A stretch of 33,128 bases of DNA. It comes from Deltaproteobacteria bacterium. Lineage in GTDB: Bacteria; Desulfobacterota; Syntrophia; Syntrophales; UBA6807. A program made the translations under genes and the position numbers. Where the stretch lies: assembly GCA_011056835.1 (NCBI GenBank), contig DSDU01000125.1, positions 1 through 33,128 on the forward strand, written 5' to 3'. Below the pieces are notes generated by a model, which saw only the letters and a program-made list of their open reading frames with translations, made no database searches and was not told where the DNA came from. Below are positions 8,902 through 15,032 of this stretch, one piece after another (the first letter of the stretch is position 1; the number at the start of each line of letters is the position of its first letter).

Positions 8902-8919
8902 GTAACAGATATATGACAT
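8902..8919 (-). promoter_or_regulatory. Pho box candidate 2, distal to pstS
   Basis: Read on the minus strand this is ATGTCATATATCTGTTAC. It matches 15 of 18 positions of the consensus CTGTCATAAATCTGTCAC and carries both TGTCA-like direct half-repeats 11 bases apart. It lies 65 bases (about six helical turns) from the proximal candidate, so both could lie on the same face of the DNA. PhoB is encoded at the end of the same operon. The remaining gap, 8920-9325, shows no gene that can be supported. Confidence 0.65.
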
Positions 8920-9325
8920 GTATATTACGGTTTGATGACAATCCGATGAAGAAACGATGAAGAGTTCATGAGAGATTTACAGACTGTTCGCAAATCTCCC
9001 CCTGTCATTCCAATGGTAGCGGGAATCTAATGTTTACAAGCAGTTATAGATTTCGAGGCACGGTGAGAATGAAAAAATATTTGCTATGGAAATCTCTTTT
9101 CATATCGTCAGGAATAGGGCAGCAATATCACCGGACAGGTACCGTAAATCACACCGCTCTTGCAGCATAGCGTGTGCGAGCACTTTCACGGGCGATTCGG
9201 ATCCGACGGCATCGATGAAAAAGATATGAACTGTCGCGTTGTTTCTTTATATCATTACGCCACGAATGATTCAATCCTTACACCGCTGCACCTCCGGATT
9301 GACGCATCCACACCGTAACTGCTTT
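8920..9325. other. gene-free stretch upstream of the pst operon
   Basis: No reading frame with a start, a ribosome-binding site and protein-like composition was found. A 33-codon + frame begins at ATG 9069 (MKKYLLWKSLF) and a 48-codon minus frame without a start lies near 9105-9250. Neither resembles a known family. No repeat or RNA structure stands out. It may contain the far-upstream regulatory DNA of pstS or a decayed gene. Confidence 0.4.
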
Positions 9326-10207
9326 TTATAACAATCGATTCCGGACAGCCAGCCAGTCGAGCACTCCCGGGGTCTTCTTCCATGTATCGACATTTGCGGC
9401 GGCATAAACGAGGGCTTCACTCTCGTCCCCGATGCCGACATATTCGGGCAGTCGTCTCGAAATCTTTTTTGTGCCGAGGAGATATGACGGAACATGTGGA
9501 TTTGCGTCAACAGCCTTCTCCAGGAGTGTAACGGAACCCTCGCTGTCCCCCTCCCGTCTGAAGGATACGAGCGCTTTCGTATACAGCCAGTACGTATCAT
9601 CATCACCGGCATAGTCGCTCAGGAGATCCCACAGCTCATCGTATCGATCGAGTTCAAGCAGACACGACATGCAGATATATCGAATGCCCTGATTATCATC
9701 GGGATTCAGGCGGAGCATGTCTTTATAATGGAGGATGGCTTCCTCATGTTCTCCCTTGTCCCAGAGGCATTGAGCAAGACCTTCACGGGCACGCATGTAA
9801 GGACGTGCCTCCAGAATGACCCAGAAGTAGCCGACATCGTCAGCAAAGGCGCTCTTTCCGAGGACCCGCTCGCCCGCGTCGACGCCTTTCTTATACAACT
9901 CCATCGCATCATCGAGGGATGCCGCCGATTCTTCCGCCAGGAGAACATAGGCATCGGCACAGTCCGGTGAAATCCCGAGAGCTTCCCGGGCCAATTGCAC
10001 CCGCTGCTTTCTACCGGCTGATTCCCAGGCACGGTAGATAATCTCCTGTGCCTCATACAGAGCGGTTTCATCGACCTCATCGAACGTACCGGACATCACT
10101 CGGTCCACGGCCCGCCTGCTTATAAAAGGAGCAATATCAATAATATTGCCTCCCTCCTTGGGAAATATTTTTTCTTTGATACTGCTCGTTTTTTTCTTTT
10201 TGCTCAT
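9326..10207 (-). CDS. tetratricopeptide-repeat protein (ST7-like)
   Basis: A 293-aa soluble protein without signal peptide. After a basic N-terminus (MSKKKKTSSIKEKIFPKEGG) come TPR-type helix pairs: YRAWESAGRKQRVQLAREALGIS (about residues 53-75), CADAYVLLAEESAASLDDAMELYKKGV, and most clearly RAREGLAQCLWDKGEHEEAILHYKDMLRLNPDDNQGIRY. That last block resembles the ST7/TPR proteins found in many bacteria and eukaryotes. TPRs bind other proteins; no catalytic residues are seen and the partner is unknown. The gene stands alone, upstream of the pst operon on the same strand. A decayed gene with a related repeat lies 1.5 kb away (11772-12455). Confidence 0.75.
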   Translation of the reverse strand: MSKKKKTSSIKEKIFPKEGGNIIDIAPFISRRAVDRVMSGTFDEVDETALYEAQEIIYRAWESAGRKQRVQLAREALGISPDCADAYVLLAEESAASLDDAMELYKKGVDAGERVLGKSAFADDVGYFWVILEARPYMRAREGLAQCLWDKGEHEEAILHYKDMLRLNPDDNQGIRYICMSCLLELDRYDELWDLLSDYAGDDDTYWLYTKALVSFRREGDSEGSVTLLEKAVDANPHVPSYLLGTKKISRRLPEYVGIGDESEALVYAAANVDTWKKTPGVLDWLAVRNRLL

Positions 10208-10354
10208 CCTTGTCCTCTTCTCAGCCCTATGAACAGCGGCCTTTACGAGGATTTACCCGGTTCACGGACCGCCGAGTTATCTTTCAGAGGTCTTGTAGCT
10301 TTATATGTTTCTGTGGTTCAGGTCAAATGAATTCGAAAGAAATGCCGGAAAACA

Positions 10355-10393
10355 AAAAAATAAGGCATGACGCTTGGTCAGGACTTATTTTTT
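10355..10393 (-). terminator. inverted repeat with T tract, probable terminator
   Basis: AAAAAATAAG (10355-10364) and CTTATTTTTT (10384-10393) are perfect complements around an inner TGAC/GTCA pair. On the minus strand the stem ends in CTTATTTTTTT, as in an intrinsic terminator, about 145 bases after the methyltransferase stop. The structure is A/T-flanked on both sides and could stop transcription from either direction. The surrounding gap 10208-10538 holds this element and the hairpin at 10486-10511, with no supportable gene. Confidence 0.5.
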
Positions 10394-10485
10394 CTGACTC
10401 CCTGTGTGCAACCCTCTTCATAACCGGTCTCTTTCTTCCGCAGTTAACCGAAAACCCTCAATATCAATGGGTTAACAAATATCAG

Positions 10486-10511
10486 GCCGCTCCCGGTGAG
10501 GCGGAAGCGGC
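10486..10511 (-). repeat. GC-rich hairpin after the methyltransferase gene
   Basis: On the minus strand GCCGCTTCC and GGGAGCGGC pair over 9 bp (one T-G pair) with an 8-nt loop. It begins right after ATTCAAC and is followed, about 9 bases beyond the stem, by GTTAACC. This recalls the outer arms of an attC site (RYYYAAC ... GTTRRRY), but GTTAACC breaks the consensus at one position and the element is only about 49 bases. It may simply be a weak terminator. Confidence 0.35.
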
Positions 10512-10538
10512 GTTGAATCACATTTCCTCTGAGGTTCA

Positions 10539-11300
10539 TTACACCTTCAGACGCGCCACAAAGAACTCGTAAGCGTAGTAGTCCGAGTAACTTCGGTGTA
10601 TTGCGGGCTCTTGCGCGAGTTGGTCAAGCACGGTAAGCGCTTCGCCGTCCGCATATTTTTGTCGCAGTTCCTCAATACGAATCTCCATTGGGGTGTAGAA
10701 ATCATCCCACCAGGCATCGTCCGGCAAGGTGAAGTGACCGATGAGCGAAAAGCCGCTTCTTTCGATTGCAGCCTGGATGTCTGGAACCCTTCCCATGGTC
10801 GGGTAATCATTCTCGAAGCTCGCCTTCACTTCGGGCGGTGGATTCTCCTTGCGCCAGACGGCATCCGTGAAAGCGAGGTAGCCACCAGGACACAACAGCT
10901 TGTGGCAGACGCGCAGGGCACTCTCGATGCCGATATTGTAAAGTGCGCCCTCGGACCAGACGAGGTCGAAGCTTCCGGGCGGTTGCCCAAGGTTGGATAG
11001 GTCGCCGACCACCGGAGAGATTCGTTGGGATAGCCCATGTTCGGCAATCGTCGCGTGCAGCCGCTCAATGCTCGGAGCATGGCTGTCCACGGCGACGATG
11101 TTTCCTGATGTAAGCTCGGCGAGTTGCAGTGTCTGCCCACCAACGCCGCAACCAAGGTCTATTATAGCGGGCGAAGGCGGTAGGTCACGACAGAGGGCGA
11201 GTGCCTTGGCAGCGGATGCTCGGTTGCCCGGCCCCTGCCGGGGTAAGCTCTCGTAGAGCTCGAAAAAGATCTCCCAGAAGCGCGGCGTCGGTTCAATCAT
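10539..11300 (-). CDS. class I SAM-dependent methyltransferase
   Basis: A 253-aa cytoplasmic methyltransferase of unknown substrate. Motif I for S-adenosylmethionine binding is clear (IIDLGCGVGGQTLQLAE, about residues 46-62), followed by the acidic end of strand 2 (IVAVDSH) and motif IV-like FDLVWSEGALYNIG. The later LLCPGGYLAFTDAVW is the usual post-motif strand of small-molecule methyltransferases. It looks intact, unlike its neighbours. It is GC-richer than the phosphate genes and stands in the accessory segment beside tRNA-Asn. Spacing to upstream and downstream core-like sites resembles an integron cassette, so it is probably acquired. Confidence 0.8.
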   Translation of the reverse strand: MIEPTPRFWEIFFELYESLPRQGPGNRASAAKALALCRDLPPSPAIIDLGCGVGGQTLQLAELTSGNIVAVDSHAPSIERLHATIAEHGLSQRISPVVGDLSNLGQPPGSFDLVWSEGALYNIGIESALRVCHKLLCPGGYLAFTDAVWRKENPPPEVKASFENDYPTMGRVPDIQAAIERSGFSLIGHFTLPDDAWWDDFYTPMEIRIEELRQKYADGEALTVLDQLAQEPAIHRSYSDYYAYEFFVARLKV

Positions 11301-11324
11301 GTCTTATCCCATCACCCATATTTT

Positions 11325-11443
11325 ATCTAACGATCATACGTAACCGAAGATTGTACGGTGTCAGGTTCCCCCTCCTCAGCAACCGGCTCGGCTTTCAGAC
11401 AATCAACATTTCCTGCGCCAACAGACCGATGTCATTGTTAGAA
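11325..11443 (-). other. possible attC-like recombination site (weak)
   Basis: On the minus strand TTCTAACAAT (near 11434-11443) and ATCGTTAGAT (11325-11334) form the outer arms of an imperfect inverted repeat (8 of 10 pairs), 119 bases end to end. GTTAGAT fits the integron core GTTRRRY. The left arm begins about 17 bases after the DUF3788 remnant's stop, and GTTAGAT lies 24 bases before the methyltransferase ATG, as expected for a cassette boundary. Inner-arm pairing is poor and no integrase is in the window, so this is tentative. Confidence 0.3.
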
Positions 11444-11460
11444 TCATCTATTGCCATAGG

Positions 11461-11774
11461 TCAGCTTCTCTTTGCTCTTTTTTTTCGCTTGACCGCCAAA
11501 AGCGAAAATGCGTCTTTCAGAACATTCTCAATGTCGATTGTAAGAAGCTGCCATTTCCCATCATCATATGTCTTGGCCTTGCCGTATTCCTTCTTTGTAT
11601 ATGATGACAGACTGCCCCTCTTTTGTATCTGAGAGACCAACCGTGTTTCTTTCCACCGAAAAGCCATTCCGGGCCAAAGACATTTGGGTAAACCTGTTCG
11701 ATCCATTCTATGGTACACTTTCAGTATTGATGGGCTTCTGTGCCAATCCAATCCGCGATTTCTGAATCGCTTGG
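11461..11774 (-). pseudogene. DUF3788 remnant with stop codon, frameshift and internal deletion
   Basis: The DUF3788 family is short (about 140 aa) and of unknown function. The remnant reads SDSEIADWIGTEAHQY, then TGA (11721-11723) where relatives would carry a tryptophan, then, in the same frame, KCTIEWIEQVYPNVFG and PEWLFGGKKHGWSLRYKRG. The last block is the family's hallmark (G-K-K-x-G-W-x-x-R-Y). The frame then shifts to SSYTKKEYGKAKTYDDGKWQ and LLAVKRKKRAKRS, a normal DUF3788 C-terminus. Roughly 40-50 central residues are missing at the shift. No start codon of its own is left, since the 5' end is fused to the preceding TPR-like pseudogene. Assignment rests on remembered family sequences. 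Confidence 0.6.
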
Positions 11775-12455
11775 ACGATTGTCAATAAGACCCCACGCCA
11801 GCACGCCGGTAAAGTCGGCACCGAAAGACAGCTCGCCAATACGCAGTCCGACTTCGTAATGGCGAATGGCATCCTGGGGATGGTGATCAAAGACGAAATT
11901 GCCCAGATGTGTATGGGCATCGAGACAGCGCAGGTCCTCCTGGCACAGCTCCATCAAAATCATGATCGCCTCTGCCCACTGGCCGGCGTCTTTGAGATCG
12001 TTGGACCGGGTGATGGGGTCATTGAAAGGGTCGTCAAGGTCCTCGCCGGGCAGCACCTGCTCCATTTCGAACATGGGGCGGGGACCGTGAGCGATGATCG
12101 GCAGGGCCCATACGTCGATGGGTTCTTCATCTTCTCCCCATTACTCCTCCTTGGGGTCCCACATGCCCATCTCTTCAAGCCCCAGTGGCACGAGATCGAG
12201 GGCCTTCACGTCGATCCGGGTCGACTGAATCTCGCCGGAGAGATACGGATGACCGCCGTAACGCCACTGCTTTTGGGGCGTTACCGTGACGATGGCGCCA
12301 GGAACCACCTCCCAGAGGCGGCTCGCGCGCAGGATAATGATCCGGTCGCTTCCCAGCAAACGGCACCGGGCGGCCCGCTCCTTGACCGATAGGGCGACCA
12401 ATTCGACCGGTTTGCTCAGGTCGATGTCATCGTCTGTTGCTTTGTGTTGCCGCAT
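11772..12455 (-). pseudogene. TPR-containing conserved protein, broken by an in-frame TAA and truncated
   Basis: The frame opens at ATG 12455 (MRQHKATDDDIDLSKPVELV), one base after the preceding gene's TAA, so the two were translationally coupled. After KDLVPLGLEE-type sequence and WDPKEE it meets TAA at 12141-12143. It then continues in the same frame as WGEDEEPIDVWALPIIAHG, LPGEDLDDPFNDPITRSND, LRCLDAHTHLGNFVFDH and VLAWGLIDNRP. Intact relatives I recall run straight through this point with a tyrosine-tryptophan pair and continue past the last motif with a TPR block, which is absent here. The sequence instead enters DUF3788. A restart at ATG 12074 could yield a 117-aa fragment. Function unknown. 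Confidence 0.65.
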
Positions 12456-13610
12456 TTATTCTTCCTTCCAGATGCCGGCCTTCACTAAGCGTTGAATCAG
12501 CGCCTTGCGCCGCAGGTGGCCGGCTATGAATTTTTTCAATTCGTTTTGGAATTGCTTTTTGGTCGCAAACAGGTCATGGGCTTCGGCGATGTCGACAAGT
12601 ATGCGGCATGCTTCGTCATACCCCCGCGCCGATCCGCACTCGACGGGTTCTTTAACCAAAGCCCAGACCTTGGGAAAATCGCTGGACAGATTCTTCAGAT
12701 ACGCCTTGCGTTTCTCACGTCGATTAATCTCCCGTTGTTTTCGGTCCCGTTTTTGCTTTTCCAGCCGAATTTGTCGTGCCTTTTCGGCGTTCTGCCGCAA
12801 TTCTCCCACCGTACGCCGGGGTGCATCCATATCGCCCGTCTGTGAGCCGCGCCGCCATGATGCGAACCGGTTCCTGATGGACCGTCCGGCCTGCTGCCCC
12901 TTGCCCTCCAGCAGTTGTTTCAGGGTCGAATTGACTTCTTCTCTTGGCAGGGCATCGATCCACCTATCCATTTCACGTGGCGAAATTTCCGCCTTCGGAG
13001 CAGACGGGCTGCCCATGCCGGCACCGGCCAGCAGGTCCGGGTCCACCTCAAAAAATTCGGCCAGCGCCTGCTGGCTCGCCGTCAGGTTTCCCAATCAGCT
13101 CACGCATAGCGGCTCCATCTCATCGTCATCCATCATCTCCCCGGCTGCGGCCAGCAGCCAGCCGATGTACAGGCTGCGCAGGTCCCCGCGCAGCAGTTCA
13201 TCCCGCACCGGAGCCAGACGCGCCATCCTGCCGCGGCCGTCCTCTATGCCGAAGCGGTCGTAGTTTTCCGACTCCTCCAAACTCCAGGTAATGATCCAAT
13301 GAGTCTTGGTGGCCTTGATATCCAACAGGTAAGGCACGGCCGCAGCTTTGGCCGTCTCTTTGGTCAATGCTTCGATGGGCAGGCGCACCATGAATGTGGC
13401 CGTCATCCAGTTGGCCACATAGATATGGGCATCGAAATAGCGCTGCATCAGTTTTTCGGGATCGCCCTTGAAATCGCCCCAGTTGTATTCGTTGGTGAAG
13501 CTCACCGGCGTAATCGTGGCTCGTGTCGAGAGCGCCCGCAGTTCGGCCATCTCATCCGTTGTCAAAGGCCGGTCAATGGCCAGAAACTCGTAATACTGAT
13601 ATTCGCTCAT
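12456..13610 (-). pseudogene. conserved protein of unknown function, split by an in-frame TGA
   Basis: The frame opens at ATG 13610 with MSEYQYYEFLAIDRPLTTDE and runs 171 codons to TGA at 13095-13097. It resumes at the very next codon, in the same frame, as LGNLTASQQALAEFFEVD and continues 212 codons to TAA at 12456. In family members I recall the two halves form one protein, and a glycine stands at the stop position (GGA to TGA is one base change). The N-terminal half carries YFDAHIYVANW and DLRSLYIGWLLAAAG. The C-terminal half has a long charged helix (EKARQIRLEKQKRDRKQRE), probably a coiled coil, and a helical end. Both halves could be read separately (TTG 13094), but decay is likelier. 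The role is unknown. Confidence 0.65.
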
Positions 13611-13649
13611 GGTTTCAGTTCATCTTTTATCCGCCGGTATTGATCAGGT

Positions 13650-13853
13650 TCAATCATCTTTGTTCACCTTGCCGCCATCTTCCAGAAAGCGTTTCAGCTC
13701 GACATCGTCAGCCAATGTTTCTTCGTGGGCTCCCTCGTCGAGGCTTTGCTGGTGGAAGATCTCGTATTGCTCCAGAGCCAGTTGGTCGGCCACGGCTTTG
13801 CCGACCTTGCCGGGATGTTTACGGATTTTGTTGATGGGTGAATCTTTATACAT
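13650..13853 (-). CDS. small hypothetical protein, possibly a RhuM-like C-terminal fragment
   Basis: A 67-aa frame begins at ATG 13853 behind a weak AGGGA and ends at 13650. Its core HPGKVGKAVADQLALEQYEIF resembles the C-terminal tail of RhuM-type virulence-associated proteins, which are usually about 340 aa. A TAG lies five codons upstream in frame, so nothing longer is encoded here. It may be the leftover 3' end of such a gene or a genuine small protein. It lies between the tRNA-Asn gene and the decayed genes, on the same strand. Confidence 0.35.
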   Translation of the reverse strand: MYKDSPINKIRKHPGKVGKAVADQLALEQYEIFHQQSLDEGAHEETLADDVELKRFLEDGGKVNKDD

Positions 13854-14021
13854 TTTTCCCTGGGACTAGTGAGATCAAGGCGTCTCAGCCTAAGCATTTG
13901 AAAGACCCGATACTGCTTCCTGTATTACTAATGATGATTTCTGTTTTATCGCTCTTAAACCTAGCACATTGAGAAGTAGAGAAACTTAGGAAATTATAAC
14001 AAGGGTAACAAGGATAAACGA

Positions 14022-14051
14022 AAGGGGTTACCCTGCATTAGGTAACCCCTT
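14022..14051 (-). terminator. terminator of the tRNA-Asn gene
   Basis: On the minus strand the stem AAGGGGTTACC / GGTAACCCCTT (11 bp, 7-8-nt loop) starts 9 bases after the tRNA's CCA and is followed by TTTCGTTTAT. Position, GC-rich stem and T-rich tail fit an intrinsic terminator. Confidence 0.7.
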
Positions 14052-14059
14052 GTTATTTC

Positions 14060-14135
14060 TGGCTCCCCGGCGCGGACTCGAACCACGGACCCGCTGGTTA
14101 ACAGCCAGCTGCTCTACCTGCTGAGCTACCGGGGA
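14060..14135 (-). tRNA. tRNA-Asn(GTT)
   Basis: The cloverleaf is complete: acceptor TCCCCGG/CCGGGGA, D-arm AGCTCAGCAGGTAGAGC, anticodon stem GCTGG/CCAGC with loop CTGTTAA (anticodon GTT), T-arm containing GGTTCGAGTCC, discriminator G and encoded CCA. A terminator follows. The foreign-looking segment begins directly downstream of its 3' end, a common location for integrated elements, but no second copy of the tRNA 3' end was found in the window. Confidence 0.95.
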
Positions 14136-14279
14136 ATATTCTCTTCTGCGCAACTCCCTCAGGATGTGCTGGCTAGTACCGATCCATCGGGGCTCTGTCA
14201 GAATTCTTGCGGATAGTCTCCGACAAGCAAGCGCTTGTAACAGAATCCGAGGTTATTTACAATGTTTTTTTACAGATTG

Positions 14280-14987
14280 TCATCTGCAGCTCACACAGGT
14301 TGTCAGTTTCTCGAACGGCACCCCCGTCGTCCTGCTGATATAACGAAGTTGGTCTTCTGGGGCAAAATATCGTCCACACTCTTCGCAGGGCACCATCTTG
14401 AACACTTTGTTCCAAATAATTCGCTTATCGTCTTCCGCTTCCATCTTCACAAAGCCCGTCGGACAGATATATGCACATGAACCGCAACCGATGCATGTAG
14501 TTGGATTAAAATCAATCTTCGGTTCGTCCAGATCACGGCCGGGACCCCGATCCAGAAATGTGAGGGCGCTGACGCCGACGATTTCACGGCAGGTTCGCAC
14601 GCACAATCCACAGAGGATGCAATCGTGATCTTCTCCTTTTTCATCGTAAACATCGACTCCCAGCTTCTCGGCAATTTCTCGCACCGCCTCGGTATCAGGA
14701 TATTTATAATAAAGCAATTCAGCGGCGAGCTTTCTGCTCTCACGAACCTGGTCAGTATCCGTTTTAATCTCCATTCCCTTTTCGACCACGGTGTTGCAGG
14801 AAGTAGCGACGTGCCACGTGCCGTTGACTTTTACCTCAACCGCGCAGAGACGGCAGGCTCCGAATGGGCTGAGATCTTCATGATAACAGAGTGTCGGGAT
14901 ATCCAATCTCAGCTCTCGGGCATTTTCCAATATCGTCGTACCTTCTTTTGCCTTCACCTTCCGCCCGTTTATTACTATATCAATCAT
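14280..14987 (-). CDS. NuoG/HoxU-like iron-sulfur protein of the oxidoreductase operon
   Basis: A 235-aa soluble electron carrier. An N-terminal plant-type [2Fe-2S] ferredoxin domain has C34, C45, C48 and C64 (PTLCYHEDLS, ACRLCAVEV). The region 76-110 resembles the NuoG linker. Two [4Fe-4S] motifs follow: CILCGLCVRTC (C123-C133) and CIGCGSCAYICP (C165-C175). A further four-cysteine set ends the protein, CEEC (201-204) and CVSC (231-234), which could hold Zn or another cluster. It is the last gene of the por block, 45 bases after the flavoprotein gene, and probably passes electrons between ferredoxin, that flavoprotein and NAD(P). Confidence 0.85.
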   Translation of the reverse strand: MIDIVINGRKVKAKEGTTILENARELRLDIPTLCYHEDLSPFGACRLCAVEVKVNGTWHVATSCNTVVEKGMEIKTDTDQVRESRKLAAELLYYKYPDTEAVREIAEKLGVDVYDEKGEDHDCILCGLCVRTCREIVGVSALTFLDRGPGRDLDEPKIDFNPTTCIGCGSCAYICPTGFVKMEAEDDKRIIWNKVFKMVPCEECGRYFAPEDQLRYISRTTGVPFEKLTTCVSCR

Positions 14988-15032
14988 TCCATTCCCCTTG
15001 CTAAAATGAATTTCAAATATTATTCGGATATG

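Noticed and set aside
9105-9250. A possible stress-protein remnant on the minus strand upstream of pstS
   Set aside because: The 48-codon open stretch has no start codon and no convincing motif of any family.
10210-10572. A 120-codon + frame over the gap and the 3' end of the methyltransferase gene
   Set aside because: It lacks a ribosome-binding site, crosses two hairpins, overlaps a real gene in antisense and shows no family resemblance.
11461-13610. The stops in the decayed genes as selenocysteine or reassigned codons
   Set aside because: Both TGA and TAA occur, the expected residues are Gly, Trp and Tyr rather than Cys, no SECIS-like hairpin is obvious, and other genes in the window end normally in TGA.
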